Shown here piece after piece: positions 17,021-26,630 of a DNA stretch of 44,851 nucleotides (position 1 is its first letter; each line of letters opens with the position of its first letter). The position numbers and the translations under genes are program-made. The stretch is from Azonexus sp. Lineage in GTDB: Bacteria > Pseudomonadota > Gammaproteobacteria > Burkholderiales > Rhodocyclaceae. The notes under the pieces are model-generated. The model searched no databases and was not told where the DNA came from. It saw nothing but the letters and a program-made list of their open reading frames with translations. The stretch spans positions 1-44,851 of the forward strand of contig JAGOBB010000019.1 in assembly GCA_017983615.1 (NCBI GenBank), given 5' to 3'.

Positions 17021-17860
17021 ATGTCGCGTTTTCTACTTGCTGCTCTCATCGCCTGGCTTGCCACCGCTCCTGCCGTTGCGCAAGAAGCGCCGAGCTATCG
17101 CTTCTCACCGGTCAACCAGTGGGACATCAACAAAACAGCCGCCTACTGGAACCCGATCATTAACTACGTTTCGGAAAAGAGCGGCGTTCGCCTGCAATTG
17201 AAAATCGGCCGCACCTCAGCCGACACGACCAGCTACGTACTGGCCCAGGAAGTCGAATTCGTGTTCAGCAATCACCTGTTCAGCCCGGACCGCGAGAAGT
17301 TGGGCTGGAAGGTCTTCGGGCGCCGTCAAACATCGCCGTTGCATGCCCAGATCGCCGTACCGGCCGATTCGCCGATCACCAAACTTGAACAGTTGAAAGA
17401 CCAGGAAATGGCCTTCGCCGGACCGGAAGCCTTCATCGGGTACAAGGTACCTTACGCCCACCTGCTGTCGAAGGGCATTGACGTCAAGGTGGTCTTTGGC
17501 GGAAACCAGAACGCGGCCTTCGTGCAAATGTTCGCCGGCAAGGTCAAGGCCGTCGGCAGCAACTCTCAACTGATCGAAGGTTACGAAAGGCGCGAAAAGA
17601 AGGCTTTCCGCGTCCTCTGGTCTTCCGATGGCTATCACGACCTGGCCCTGATGGCCTCGAGCAAGGTGCCGGAAAAGGACATCAAGGCGGTTGCCGCGGC
17701 TTTCAATGGCATGGTCTCCGACCCCAGGGGCCGGGAGATCATGCACCAGGCTTCGCTCGGCGCCGGTCTGAACGAAGACGCTTACTTCATTCCGGCCACC
17801 ACCGCCGATTACGCTAGCTACCGCAAGTTCTACCAAACTGCGCCGACGTCCCTGCGCTAA
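17021..17860 (+). CDS. PhnD-like periplasmic substrate-binding protein
   Basis: A 279-residue protein of the phosphate/phosphonate ABC binding family (PhnD). The signal peptide covers about 1-20 (LLAALIAWLATAPAVA, then QEAPS). The mature domain starts YRFSPVNQWD and includes the family's FVFSNH and FAGPEAFIGYKVPYAHL segments. No permease or ATPase gene adjoins. Instead, a hybrid kinase starts 6 bases after its stop, so it more likely senses a ligand for the kinase than imports it. The ligand is unknown; there is no Pho box. TGGGAG precedes the ATG. Confidence 0.85.
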   Translation: MSRFLLAALIAWLATAPAVAQEAPSYRFSPVNQWDINKTAAYWNPIINYVSEKSGVRLQLKIGRTSADTTSYVLAQEVEFVFSNHLFSPDREKLGWKVFGRRQTSPLHAQIAVPADSPITKLEQLKDQEMAFAGPEAFIGYKVPYAHLLSKGIDVKVVFGGNQNAAFVQMFAGKVKAVGSNSQLIEGYERREKKAFRVLWSSDGYHDLALMASSKVPEKDIKAVAAAFNGMVSDPRGREIMHQASLGAGLNEDAYFIPATTADYASYRKFYQTAPTSLR

Positions 17861-17866
17861 GGTGGC

Positions 17867-19912
17867 ATGCCCCCCAAGATAAAGCACCTGCTCCCGCGTC
17901 TCCTTCCGGAGTCGCTGGTTGCCCGCGTTTACCTGCTTTACTCGGGAACCTTGCTGCTCTTCATCTGCATCGGCCTGGGTGTTTTCTACCAGGCCCAGAT
18001 TCGCCTGAGCGTCCAGGATGCGCAGGACTCCTCGACCATGCTGATCGAAGTGGTAGCCCAGGTGATCGGCGAGAGCGCCGTGATCGGCGACTACGACACG
18101 ATCAAACGGACACTGGACAAGGCGGTAACCCGATCCCAGTTCGATTCGGCGACCTTCATCGACCTTGATGGCGGCGTCATCCGCAGCAACGACACACGCC
18201 GGCCGTCGATCGAACCTCCGGCGTGGCTGCACGAACGCATTGCTGCCCAGCTGTACGATGTCAATCGCAACATCTCGGCTGGCGGTATCGATTATGGCGT
18301 ACTGCGCCTGACCTTCGCTGTCGATGCCATTGCCGGCGCCCTCTGGGAATTGCTGATCACCGCCGCCGGGCTGGCGCTGGCCGGTTTTGCCGGCGGATTG
18401 TTGCTGATCTGGTTTCCGCTCAAGCGCTGGCTGAGCAGCCTGGACCGGATCCGGCTCTTTGAACAGCATGCGGCCGAGCGATCGGAGACCGACGAGCCGC
18501 TGTCGATTGCTGATATTCCGCTGGAGTTTCGCCCGACCTTCGAATTGCTCGAGCGAACCGCGACCAGCCTGCGCAGCGAGTTGGCCTCCCGGGAGACAGC
18601 CCTCGTCGCCCTGCGTGAACTGCTCTCCGGCCTCGGCCACCTGCCGGACAGGGAAGCGCCAGTCAGCGACGGCGACATCGCCGAACTGTCGGCAACCATC
18701 TCACGCCTGGTCAACGAACGCGAAGCCAGCCGCCAGGCTTTGACCGCGGCCCGTGATGCTGCCGAAGCGGCCAACCGCGCCAAGAGCGAATTCCTGGCCA
18801 ACATGAGCCATGAGATTCGGACGCCGATGAACGGCATCATTGGCATGACCGATCTGGCCCTCGACTCCGACCTCTCCGCTGAACAGCGCGACTACCTGCA
18901 AACCGTCCGCTCGTCGGCCAATGCCTTGCTGAGCATCATCAACGACATTCTCGATTTTTCCAAGATCGAGGCCGGCAAGCTCAGTATCGAAATCGTTGCT
19001 TTCGAACTCCGGGCGCTGATCGAGGAAACGATGCGCCCCCTGGGGCCACGTGCCACGGAAAAGGGTCTGCACTTCAGCTGCACTGTCGGCGATGGCGTTC
19101 CGGACCGCGTCCAGGGCGATCCACTAAGGCTTCGGCAGGTACTGCTCAACCTGCTTGGCAACGCCATCAAATTTACCGACCGGGGCGAAGTGGAACTTCG
19201 TGTCACCTCCGAACGGTGCCAGGACAGTAGTGTTCGCCTGCATTTTGCAGTGCGCGACACTGGCATTGGCATTCCCGCCGACAAGCAGGCGCAAGTCTTC
19301 GAAGCCTTCGCCCAGGAAGACAGCTCGACCAGCCGCCGCTTCGGCGGGACCGGCCTCGGGCTGTCGATCTCGCGCCAACTGGTCACATTGATGGGCGGTC
19401 GAATCTGGCTGGAAAGCGCCGCCGGCCAGGGTAGTACCTTTCACTTCTCGGTCGACATGGCAAGCGGCGACCCTCATGACTTGCCCGCCGCGCCCGACAG
19501 CCCGGCCATCTTGCCCACCGAAGCCGGCAACGCCGATATCCTTTTGGTCGAAGATAACCGGGTCAATCAGAAGGTCGCCATCGCCCTGCTCGAGCGGAGA
19601 GGTTATCGCGTCACCGTTGCCGAAAATGGCGCCCTGGCGCTGGAACTGGTCACCGCGCCCGACGCTCCATTTGCCCTGATTTTGATGGACATGCAGATGC
19701 CGGTCATGGACGGCCTGGAGGCGACCCGGCAAATTCGCAGCTTCGAAGCAGCCCACGGACGCCCACGGCTACCCATCGTCGCCATGACCGCCAACGCGAT
19801 GCAGGGCGACCGCGAGAACTGCGTAGCGGCCGGAATGGACGATTACGTTTCGAAACCGATCAGGGCCGACGCGCTGTACGAGCGCATCAACCATTTCCTT
19901 AAAAAAGGCTGA
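17867..19912 (+). CDS. Hybrid sensor histidine kinase
   Basis: A 681-residue membrane kinase. Spans at about 19-40 and 157-184 enclose a periplasmic domain of about 115 residues, followed by a cytoplasmic linker/coiled coil (about 230-305). HisKA carries His315 ([11 protein letters not shown]); the ATPase has [14 protein letters not shown] and [10 protein letters not shown] (about 430-500); the receiver has EDN and Asp608 ([13 protein letters not shown]). No Hpt domain is present, so the relay to the HD-GYP regulator upstream would need a separate Hpt protein or go directly from HisKA. It starts 6 bases after the PhnD-like gene (site AAGGTGG), suggesting a sensor pair. Its stop abuts dispersed repeat copy 4. 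Confidence 0.93.
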   Translation: MPPKIKHLLPRLLPESLVARVYLLYSGTLLLFICIGLGVFYQAQIRLSVQDAQDSSTMLIEVVAQVIGESAVIGDYDTIKRTLDKAVTRSQFDSATFIDLDGGVIRSNDTRRPSIEPPAWLHERIAAQLYDVNRNISAGGIDYGVLRLTFAVDAIAGALWELLITAAGLALAGFAGGLLLIWFPLKRWLSSLDRIRLFEQHAAERSETDEPLSIADIPLEFRPTFELLERTATSLRSELASRETALVALRELLSGLGHLPDREAPVSDGDIAELSATISRLVNEREASRQALTAARDAAEAANRAKSEFLANMSHEIRTPMNGIIGMTDLALDSDLSAEQRDYLQTVRSSANALLSIINDILDFSKIEAGKLSIEIVAFELRALIEETMRPLGPRATEKGLHFSCTVGDGVPDRVQGDPLRLRQVLLNLLGNAIKFTDRGEVELRVTSERCQDSSVRLHFAVRDTGIGIPADKQAQVFEAFAQEDSSTSRRFGGTGLGLSISRQLVTLMGGRIWLESAAGQGSTFHFSVDMASGDPHDLPAAPDSPAILPTEAGNADILLVEDNRVNQKVAIALLERRGYRVTVAENGALALELVTAPDAPFALILMDMQMPVMDGLEATRQIRSFEAAHGRPRLPIVAMTANAMQGDRENCVAAGMDDYVSKPIRADALYERINHFLKKG

Positions 19913-19945
19913 TTTTGGCCATTTTTTCCGGCCGACCGTAGCATT
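19909..19945 (-). repeat. Dispersed repeat copy 4, between convergent genes
   Basis: Perfect core on the minus strand at 19934-19945, followed by GGCCGG, A6, TGGCC and AAAATC. GGCC on each side of the A6 tract can pair. It fills nearly the whole 41-base gap between the hybrid kinase and the EAL-GGDEF gene. Confidence 0.88.
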
Positions 19946-19953
19946 TTCCCCAA

Positions 19954-21792
19954 TCAATTCAGGGCGTGCCGCGCGGCGCCCTCGACCTCGCCATAGCAAC
20001 CCACCCGACGCCGCTCCACGAACAGGCTGCCGCCCATCGCTTGACCGCCGATGTCCTTGGCTTTTTTCTTGGCCTGCTTCTTGGCGGCAGAAGCCGCCGC
20101 GGCAACCTCCCGGTGGGACTCGCAATCGCCGGGTACAATCCGCACCACGCCGATCGATAGCGTCGGCAAGGCCTGGAAACTCAACTCGCCACGGCGATTT
20201 TCGGCCATGTAGCCGCCGCGCAGGCGCTCATCGACACCCAGCAGGCCGGACACCGCATCGGCAAAGGCGCCGATCAGTTGCCAGCAGCGCATTTCCCAGT
20301 CCGCGCTGCGGAATATCACAAAGAAATCGTCGCCGCCGATATGACCAACAAAGTCGAGTTGCTCGTCGCTGGATTCGCAGATCAGGCGGGCCAGCATCTG
20401 GATCACGTCATCGCCGCGCCGGTAGCCGAAGCAGTCGTTGTAGGGCTTGAAGCTATCGATGTCGATGTAGGCGGCAACGAAGGTCGTTCCCGCCGCCAGC
20501 ATGCGGTCGACGTGCTCGTTGATCGGCACGTTGCCCGGCAGCTGGGTCAGCGGGTTGGCGTAGCGGGCGGCGCTGATCTGCATTTCGGTGATCGTCGCCA
20601 TCAAGTCGTGGCTGCTGCCGACGCCGAGATACTTGCCGTCGCCGGTGACGACGAAACCGTCGTACAGGTAATGCTTGGGGGCCAGCGAGAGCATCATCGC
20701 CAACTCCTGGATGGTGGCATGCTGATCGACGATCAGCGGCGCATGATCCATGAAAAGTTCGCAACTCTTGCGGCCGAACAGCTCCTTGCGAAACGGCCGG
20801 GCAAAGCGGTCGATCATGCTATGCCGGTTGATCATGCCTACCGGTTGCGTGCCTTGCACCACGGGCAGGACGTCAAGTTCCGGATCGGCCTCGAAACGCT
20901 CGATCACCGTCGCGTTGGTGGCGCTCATCGGCACCGGCGCGATCGGGCGGGCCAGATGGCGCGCCGTCGGGAGCTTGCCCGGCCCGCCGGTCAGCGGCGA
21001 CAGCGAGAGCGATTGCTGGTCGAGCGCATTCAGCGTCTGGACCAGCAATTTGCGTATCGGGTGGCTATTTGGACGGGCGATGAAAAAGCCCTGGCCGCAA
21101 GCGATCCCCATGTCGCGAAGACAGATGAAATCCTCAATACATTCAATGCCCTCGGCGACCAGAGAAGCATTGCAGATTTCCGCCAGATCCTGCATGGCAC
21201 GCACGAAGTGAAACTTGATGCGGTCGTCGGCGATCCCGCTGACGAAGTGCTTGTCGATCTTGACGAATTCGGGCCGCAACTCGGACCACATGCGCAGGTT
21301 GGCAAAACCCTCGCCGAGATCGTCGATGGCGATCTGGAAACCCCGTCCACGATAATGCAGCAGGGCATCGTGGATGCCCGGCATGTCGGTAATCTGCTGA
21401 TTCTCGGTTAGTTCGAGCACGATGCGATTTGGCGTGATGCCGAGATCGCTGAGCAATTCACGGGTATGACCGTCCATCAGGCGCGGGTCGAGCAGGCAGC
21501 TCGGCGTGACATTGAGAAACAGGCGACCGGCCAGGCGCTGCGCGGCAAATGCCCGCAGGCTGGCTTCGCGGCAGGCGTGTTCGAGATCGAGCGACAGGCC
21601 GCAGCGAGCCGCCGCCGCAAATAGCTGGTCCGGCCGCTGCAGCGAGCTGCCCTCGGGACCGCGAATCAAGGCCTCGTAACCCAGGATGGCCCGCAGGCGA
21701 AAGTCGAGGATGGGTTGAAAGACGGGGCTCAGCAATCTTTCTGCCATGACCCAGCGCAATTCATCTGCTTCATCGTCGATCATGACAATCAT
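19954..21792 (-). CDS. EAL-CBS-GGDEF c-di-GMP protein
   Basis: A 612-residue cytoplasmic protein. The EAL domain (about 15-245) keeps EAL at 40-42 (YEALIRGP), LELTEN, IDDLGEG, KIDKHFV and AEGIE, so phosphodiesterase activity is likely. Two CBS-like segments follow (about 270-390). The GGDEF domain (about 410-570) has GGDDF, usually active, but the inhibitory RxxD site reads EQLD, so product feedback is probably lost. A Lys/Ala-rich stretch (AAKKQAKKKAK) and a tail end the protein. AGGAA precedes the ATG at 21790-21792. An EAL-first, GGDEF-last order with CBS between is less common than GGDEF-EAL. Confidence 0.9.
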   Translation of the reverse strand: MIVMIDDEADELRWVMAERLLSPVFQPILDFRLRAILGYEALIRGPEGSSLQRPDQLFAAAARCGLSLDLEHACREASLRAFAAQRLAGRLFLNVTPSCLLDPRLMDGHTRELLSDLGITPNRIVLELTENQQITDMPGIHDALLHYRGRGFQIAIDDLGEGFANLRMWSELRPEFVKIDKHFVSGIADDRIKFHFVRAMQDLAEICNASLVAEGIECIEDFICLRDMGIACGQGFFIARPNSHPIRKLLVQTLNALDQQSLSLSPLTGGPGKLPTARHLARPIAPVPMSATNATVIERFEADPELDVLPVVQGTQPVGMINRHSMIDRFARPFRKELFGRKSCELFMDHAPLIVDQHATIQELAMMLSLAPKHYLYDGFVVTGDGKYLGVGSSHDLMATITEMQISAARYANPLTQLPGNVPINEHVDRMLAAGTTFVAAYIDIDSFKPYNDCFGYRRGDDVIQMLARLICESSDEQLDFVGHIGGDDFFVIFRSADWEMRCWQLIGAFADAVSGLLGVDERLRGGYMAENRRGELSFQALPTLSIGVVRIVPGDCESHREVAAAASAAKKQAKKKAKDIGGQAMGGSLFVERRRVGCYGEVEGAARHALN

Positions 21793-21809
21793 CGCGCTCG
21801 TTCCTGATT

Positions 21810-21825
21810 AACTGGACAGCCAGTT
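21810..21825. promoter_or_regulatory. Inverted repeat upstream of the EAL-CBS-GGDEF gene
   Basis: AACTGG and CCAGTT, 4 bases apart, lie 18-33 bases before the start codon of the minus-strand gene. The position suits an operator or a short 5' UTR hairpin. No regulator is identified. Confidence 0.3.
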
Positions 21826-21938
21826 TAGAAAGCCGATGTTTCATCGCAATGACACCAGGAAGGCCGCGGCGCTTCGGTCATCTTTCCGCAACATGGCGCC
21901 CCCATAGTGGTCTCCACCTTTGATAACCCGAGGTTGCG

Positions 21939-22178
21939 ATGACCGATACACTGTTCTGCTACTGCTGCCGCGTTCATCACCCCAAGGATCAGATGCGCCT
22001 TTTTCCAACCCGGCAGGGTAATCGCTGGCGCTGTCTGCGCAGTATCGAAGCTGCCGCCAGCAACCGCGGCGAGCGGGATGCTTTCGGTCGCCGCCAGACC
22101 GACATCAATCGCGATATCGCGGTGCGCGCCGCCGAATACGCGCTGCGCCTGAACCGGACCGGTCTTCAGCCCGGGTAG
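21939..22178 (+). CDS. Small Cys/His-rich protein of unknown function
   Basis: A 79-residue protein, not recognised. The N-terminal third is rich in possible metal ligands (Cys7, Cys9, Cys10, His13, His14, Cys32), suggesting a small zinc-binding knuckle; the rest is Arg-rich and helical, with several RxxE/D segments. There is no signal peptide. The ATG follows GAGG. It ends 5 bases before the GNAT gene, so the two are probably co-expressed. Composition matches its neighbours. Confidence 0.6.
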   Translation: MTDTLFCYCCRVHHPKDQMRLFPTRQGNRWRCLRSIEAAASNRGERDAFGRRQTDINRDIAVRAAEYALRLNRTGLQPG

Positions 22179-22183
22179 CGGCC

Positions 22184-22630
22184 ATGGGTTTTCGTATCGA
22201 CACGCTGGACACCAGCAGTCCTGCCCTCGTCGACGCCTGCATCACGCTGATCGTCAACGCTTTCGCCGATCCCGAGCGCTATAGCCGCGAACGCCTGAGC
22301 CGGGAAATATGTGCCGGCGACCCGATCTTCTACCGCCAGTTCTTCGTCGCCATGCAGGCCGGCGAAGTGCTCGCCGTCGGCGGGGTCAAGGCTGCCGACT
22401 GGGCGACCAAGACGCACCTGCTGTATCTCTCGGCGGTAACCCCGGAAAGGCGAGGTGAAGGCATCGGGCGCGCCCTGATCAAGGCGCGCATCGAGTGGAT
22501 CGAATCGACTTTTCAGTCCGGCCGGATTTTGGTTTCAGCCGCCAGGACGCGACGCTTTCGCGACCTTGGCTTCCGCGAAGTCCGCAACAGCGCCGTCGGC
22601 GGCAAGCATTTGCTGATGCGGCGCTTCTAG
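22184..22630 (+). CDS. GNAT-family N-acetyltransferase
   Basis: A 148-residue single-domain acetyltransferase. The acetyl-CoA loop is visible as VTPERRGEGIGRALI (about 86-100), preceded by the beta strand HLLYLSA and followed by the DLGFREV segment of motif B. Its substrate is unknown. It is the second gene of a pair with the small Cys/His protein (5-base gap) and converges on the chemoreceptor gene, whose stop is 11 bases away. Confidence 0.82.
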   Translation: MGFRIDTLDTSSPALVDACITLIVNAFADPERYSRERLSREICAGDPIFYRQFFVAMQAGEVLAVGGVKAADWATKTHLLYLSAVTPERRGEGIGRALIKARIEWIESTFQSGRILVSAARTRRFRDLGFREVRNSAVGGKHLLMRRF

Positions 22631-22640
22631 CAAACAAATG

Positions 22641-24647
22641 TTAAAAAAGGTCAATTTCTCCGGCCGACCGTAGCATTTCGCCTGAGCCACCGGCATTGAG
22701 CCGAAACTTGCCGATCGCCTGACGCAGATCGCCGGACAATCCTTCCAGCAGGCGCGCCGAGTCGGCTGCGCTGGTCAGCGCCTTGCCATTCGCCAGCGAC
22801 AGTTCGGCGATCCCGGCCACCAGCGACTCGATGCGTTTGGTCTCGCCACGGTGCGTCACCAAGGCCGCATTGATCCGCTGGCTGGCCGCCTCGACCAGGC
22901 ACGCCTGATCCCGGACCCGGCCCATCGCGTTAGCCGCTTCGCCGGTCTTGACGTTGCTGGTCTCGACATGGCTGGCCGCGGTGCGTACTGCGGCAGCCGT
23001 CTCGCCGGCAATGCCCTGCATGCCATTGATCATCTGACCGATTTCCTTGGTGCTCTGCGCCGTCCGCTCAGCCAGCTTGCGCACCTCGTCGGCCACCACG
23101 GCAAAGCCGCGACCGCTCTCGCCGGCCCGCGCCGCCTCGATGGCGGCATTGAGCGCCAGCAGATTGGTCTGCTCGGCAATGCCGGCAATCACCGCAACCA
23201 CCGTCGACACCTGGCGCGTTTCTGACTCCATGCGTTCCAGGCAAGCCGTCGCCTGAACGATATCGGCGTTCATCTGTTCCAGCACCGCCTTGGCCGAACT
23301 GACCGAGTCCAGTCCGGAAGTCGCCAGTTCGTCCGAGCTGCGCGCCACGGCGTCGCTTTCGCCCGCCGCCTGGGCAATTTCGTCGACCTGTCGCCCGGCC
23401 GCCTCGACTGCGCTCACCACTTGCAGCGTACCGCCTTCCTGCTGGCGCGCCCGCTCCGCCGACGAGGTCGCCGCGTGAGCAAACGACAGCGAGCCGGTGG
23501 TCAGCGCATGGGCACTGTTGGCAATATCGGTGATCAGGCTGCGCAGGCCGTCCCTGACTGCGCGCAGCGATTCGGCAATGCGTTGCAGTTCGTCCTGCCC
23601 GGACAGCTCGATGTCCACCGATAGGTCGCCGGTCGCCAGCTGACGCGCACCGTGGGCCAGCACGTCGATGTTCGACGCCAGGCGGGTGTAAGCCAGATAC
23701 AGCCCGCCACTGGAAGCCAACAGACCGCCGAGCACCAGCATCAGCGTCACGACCAGGCTGTTGCGCTCGGCCGCCAGCTGTTCATCCAGGCCCGCCAGCA
23801 TCACTCGCTCGCTCTGGCGGAAGATTTCGTCGACCTGAGCCAGTGGCTGACCGATTCCCTGGTCGAGTTCCGCGCTCGAATACACCGTGCTGCTCAAGGC
23901 CAGCCCGTAGGCCAGCGTTCGGGTCAGTTCGAACTGCCCGGCCAGCGCAGAAGCGTTTTCGCTCAGGTCGGCCAGCGCCTTGTTCCGCGCGACAAAGGGC
24001 GCCAGTTCACGCTGCACACCGGCCAAAGCATGCGTCGCCACGGCAATGGAAGCCGACAGCTCCGGCCGCATCTTGTCCGCCACCATGCCCTCCCGCGCCG
24101 CCAGGCTGGCCAGCACCGACAACCTGGACAGCGATTCGCGAAGCAATGGCAAGTCCTTCAACCAGACAGCCGATACGGCTTGCTGGCTGTCCCCGCCAAG
24201 GCTTTCAACCCGGCCGAGGCGCTCGCTGATCTGCGACTGCAGCCGGTCGATCTGGCCTCCAAAATCGGCAAACAACTGCATCCGCTTGCGACCGGCCGCA
24301 TCTTCCGGCATTGCCGAAAAGAGCGCCCGCGTTGCGTCGTCGGTGCCTCCAAATGCTACGGTCGAGGTGCTTTTTTGGGCAATTTCCGCCGCCGCGGTAG
24401 CATCGCCCGCACCGGCCAGAAACAGTCTGGCCCGCTGGCGCTGCAAGTCACCGATCAGCGTCCGCGCTGCCAACGTCTGGCGAATTGCCTCCAGGCGCTG
24501 CTCGGCGCCACGCATGCTCTCCCAGCGCGAGAGCAGATAGGGTAGCGACACCGCCAGAAAAGCGGCGGCAAACACCCCGCCAATCACCACGAACAACCCC
24601 CGAAAGCCAAGCCTGCCCAACAAATTACCCGATTGATTCTTAAGCAC
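22641..24647 (-). CDS. Methyl-accepting chemotaxis protein
   Basis: A 668-residue transmembrane chemoreceptor. Spans at about 17-40 and 297-320 bracket a periplasmic helical sensor domain of about 255 residues. A HAMP domain (about 321-375) and a signalling domain follow, with hairpin tip [19 protein letters not shown] (492-510), the part that contacts CheA and CheW. No C-terminal CheR-docking pentapeptide is present. Translation starts at GTG (24645-24647), with a weak site. Two dispersed repeats fall inside the frame: copy 6 encodes about residues 87-99 of the sensor domain, and copy 5 encodes the last residues and stop. The ligand is unknown. Confidence 0.93.
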   Translation of the reverse strand: MLKNQSGNLLGRLGFRGLFVVIGGVFAAAFLAVSLPYLLSRWESMRGAEQRLEAIRQTLAARTLIGDLQRQRARLFLAGAGDATAAAEIAQKSTSTVAFGGTDDATRALFSAMPEDAAGRKRMQLFADFGGQIDRLQSQISERLGRVESLGGDSQQAVSAVWLKDLPLLRESLSRLSVLASLAAREGMVADKMRPELSASIAVATHALAGVQRELAPFVARNKALADLSENASALAGQFELTRTLAYGLALSSTVYSSAELDQGIGQPLAQVDEIFRQSERVMLAGLDEQLAAERNSLVVTLMLVLGGLLASSGGLYLAYTRLASNIDVLAHGARQLATGDLSVDIELSGQDELQRIAESLRAVRDGLRSLITDIANSAHALTTGSLSFAHAATSSAERARQQEGGTLQVVSAVEAAGRQVDEIAQAAGESDAVARSSDELATSGLDSVSSAKAVLEQMNADIVQATACLERMESETRQVSTVVAVIAGIAEQTNLLALNAAIEAARAGESGRGFAVVADEVRKLAERTAQSTKEIGQMINGMQGIAGETAAAVRTAASHVETSNVKTGEAANAMGRVRDQACLVEAASQRINAALVTHRGETKRIESLVAGIAELSLANGKALTSAADSARLLEGLSGDLRQAIGKFRLNAGGSGEMLRSAGEIDLF
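22643..22677 (-). repeat. Dispersed repeat copy 5, encoding the chemoreceptor C-terminus
   Basis: Perfect core on the minus strand at 22666-22677, then GGCCGGAGAAATTGACC and a T run. Read in frame it gives [11 protein letters not shown] and the stop of the chemoreceptor. The A tract is interrupted (GAGAAATT), so this copy is more worn, perhaps by coding constraint. Confidence 0.82.
24352..24386 (+). repeat. Dispersed repeat copy 6, inside the chemoreceptor gene
   Basis: Perfect core at 24352-24363 on the plus strand (antisense to the gene), then GAGGTGC and a T6 run, GGGC and AATTTCC. In the gene's frame it encodes STVAF and the residues before it. The flank has a T tract where most copies have an A tract. 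Confidence 0.7.
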
Positions 24648-24789
24648 TCAGTTATCCGATATGGCGATGAAGACGGCCATCAGCCTAAGTCGGCACCATT
24701 AAGGGAACGTGACAGAAACCTCAAGAACTCGTCACGCCCATGCAACATTGGCTGGCGATAGTGACGCCATTCGCTTCAAGGAGTTCTGC

Positions 24790-24960
24790 ATGGACAAGCA
24801 AAACCACAATGACATCGCCGCCTTTCCCGAGCTGTTCGACGGCATGGAGCAATTCATCGAGGAACAAGCTGCAGGTATCAAGCGCACCAGCGTCATCCTG
24901 GCCATGATCGCCCTTCCCGCCGGCATGTTGATCGCGTGGTGGCTGAACCGGGTCGCCTGA
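24790..24960 (+). CDS. Small single-span membrane protein
   Basis: A 56-residue protein, not recognised. The N-terminal half is acidic and polar (FPELFDGMEQFIEEQ); the C-terminal half is one hydrophobic span (SVILAMIALPAGMLIAWWL) ending in NRVA. The ATG at 24790 has an excellent AAGGAG site 6 bases upstream, so it is preferred over the in-frame start at 24709. It is divergent from the chemoreceptor and ends at a bidirectional terminator. A membrane-bound accessory peptide is plausible. Confidence 0.65.
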   Translation: MDKQNHNDIAAFPELFDGMEQFIEEQAAGIKRTSVILAMIALPAGMLIAWWLNRVA

Positions 24961-24966
24961 AAAGCA

Positions 24967-24990
24967 AAACCCCGCCGCAGCGGGGTTTTC
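24967..24990. terminator. Bidirectional Rho-independent terminator
   Basis: AAAACCCCGC, loop CGCA, GCGGGGTTTT: a perfect 10-bp stem with A and T runs on both sides, 6 bases after the small membrane protein and 17 bases beyond the yggX stop. It can serve both convergent units. Confidence 0.88.
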
Positions 24991-25007
24991 GGGAGCCCGA
25001 TACCTGA

Positions 25008-25280
25008 TCAGGCCTTGGGCGGCACGTAGCCCTGAATCTGGTCAGCGCCATCGCCGAAGAAATGCTTTTCCAGCTGCTCGGCCAGGTATTTGCGATGCTT
25101 GGCATCGACCAGGTTCAGGCGATTCTCGTTGATGATCATCGTCTGCACCTTGATCCACTGCTGCCAGGCTTCCTTCGAGACATTTTCGAAGATCCGCTGG
25201 CCAAGCGCACCCGGATAGGGCGGCATATCGAGGCCATCGGCCTCACGGCCGAGTTTGATGCAATTGACGGTACGTGCCAT
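25008..25280 (-). CDS. yggX: YggX-family Fe(2+)-trafficking protein
   Basis: A 90-residue protein of the YggX family, implicated in protecting Fe-S clusters and handling ferrous iron under oxidative stress. The start [17 protein letters not shown] with Cys7, the [11 protein letters not shown] segment and the KHFF end are typical, and length is normal. It is the last gene of the operon that contains rsmE, pap and argA, 30 bases after argA. Confidence 0.93.
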   Translation of the reverse strand: MARTVNCIKLGREADGLDMPPYPGALGQRIFENVSKEAWQQWIKVQTMIINENRLNLVDAKHRKYLAEQLEKHFFGDGADQIQGYVPPKA

Positions 25281-25310
25281 ATGAAACTCCGTGAAATGGG
25301 GTTGGCGAAA

Positions 25311-26630
25311 TTATAAGGTTTTGAACAGCACCTTGGAGCGCCGTTGGTAGTTGTACATATCGCGCTTGTTGGCCGGCAGGTCGTCGACCGTACCCAGCTT
25401 GAAGCCGCGCTCGACGAACCAGTGCTCGGTCCGCGTGGTCAAGACGAACAGCCGCTTGATACCCGCCTTGCGGGCCCGCTGCTCGATGCGGATCATCAAC
25501 TGCTCGCCATAGCCCCATTCGCGATGCTCGGCGCTGACGGCCAGGCAGGCCAACTCGGCCTCCTCGTCTGAATGCATGTAGAGCGCCGCGCAGCCGACAA
25601 TGATGCCGTCGTGCAGCATGATCGAGAAGCGGTCGATTTCGCGCTCGAGCAGTTCGCGCGGCCTGTGCACCAGGATGCCTTCCTGCTCCATCGGCTCGAT
25701 CAACGCGATCAGCGCGGCGATGTCGTCGGGCTTGGCTTCGCGAATGTTTTCCAGCGATTCGCGGGTAACCACAGTGCCGACACCATCGTGCGTAAACAGT
25801 TCGCGCAGCAGGGCGCCGTCCTGTTCGAAGCCGATCAGGTGCACCCGGCCGACGCCTGTCCGGCTGGCCCGGACCGCGCAGGGCAAATAGCGTTTGATGT
25901 CGGCCGACAGCCAATCGGCATCGCGCAGCAGTTGCGAGGCCTCGTCGGCAGTCATCGCATCGAGCAACTGGCCGCCGTTGTCGGTAACGCCTGTGCTGTC
26001 AGTCAGGTACACCAGCTTGTCAGCCTTGATCGCGACGGCCACCGCTTCGGCCGCCTCCTCCATCTGCAGGTTGAAGATTTCGCCGGTTGGCGACGGCCCC
26101 TCGCAGTTGAGCAGCACGATGTTGCCCAGCCCGAGCTGGGCGTTGATCCCCTCGCCGTCCACCTTGCGCACCTTGCCGGCGTAATGCATGTCGATACCAT
26201 CGAGCACGCCGATCGGCTGACCGGTGATGAAATTGCCGCCAATCACGCGGATACGGCTGTTGGCCATCGGCGTATTCGGCAAACCCTGCGACAGCATGGC
26301 CTCGATTTCCAGATAGACGCTGCCGACCGCATCGAGCACACAATCGAGCGCTGCCGCATCGGTTACCCGGTAGCCGCGGTGATATTTCGACTCCAGGTTC
26401 TTTTCGCGCAGCTCTTCCTCGATCTGCGGCCGGGCACCATGCACCAGCACCAGCCGGATACCCAGGCTGACCAGCAGGTTGACGTCGTAAGCCAGCGTCT
26501 TGGCGAACTCGCTGGCCACCGCCTTGCCCCCGAAGGCAATGACGAAGGTCCGCCCGCGAAAGGCATTGATATAGGGCGTGACCGCCCGAAACCAGGAGAC
26601 GAAATGCTCGTCGTAAGGGGTATCGCTCAT
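25311..26630 (-). CDS. argA: N-acetylglutamate synthase (classical ArgA)
   Basis: A 439-residue enzyme acetylating glutamate as the first step of arginine synthesis. The N-terminal amino-acid-kinase-like domain (about 20-285; FVIAFGGKAV, LVLVHGARPQIE) binds arginine for feedback. The C-terminal GNAT domain (about 295-439) carries LAVSAEHREWGYGEQL for acetyl-CoA. The ATG at 26628-26630 overlaps the upstream pap stop as ATGA, so translation is coupled; the longer ORF to 26684 lies inside pap and is rejected. Confidence 0.93.
   Translation of the reverse strand: MSDTPYDEHFVSWFRAVTPYINAFRGRTFVIAFGGKAVASEFAKTLAYDVNLLVSLGIRLVLVHGARPQIEEELREKNLESKYHRGYRVTDAAALDCVLDAVGSVYLEIEAMLSQGLPNTPMANSRIRVIGGNFITGQPIGVLDGIDMHYAGKVRKVDGEGINAQLGLGNIVLLNCEGPSPTGEIFNLQMEEAAEAVAVAIKADKLVYLTDSTGVTDNGGQLLDAMTADEASQLLRDADWLSADIKRYLPCAVRASRTGVGRVHLIGFEQDGALLRELFTHDGVGTVVTRESLENIREAKPDDIAALIALIEPMEQEGILVHRPRELLEREIDRFSIMLHDGIIVGCAALYMHSDEEAELACLAVSAEHREWGYGEQLMIRIEQRARKAGIKRLFVLTTRTEHWFVERGFKLGTVDDLPANKRDMYNYQRRSKVLFKTL

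Noticed and set aside
24731-24763. CGTCAC/GTGACG hairpin before the small membrane protein as a riboswitch
   Set aside because: The stem is only 6 bp around a long loop, with no recognisable aptamer features.
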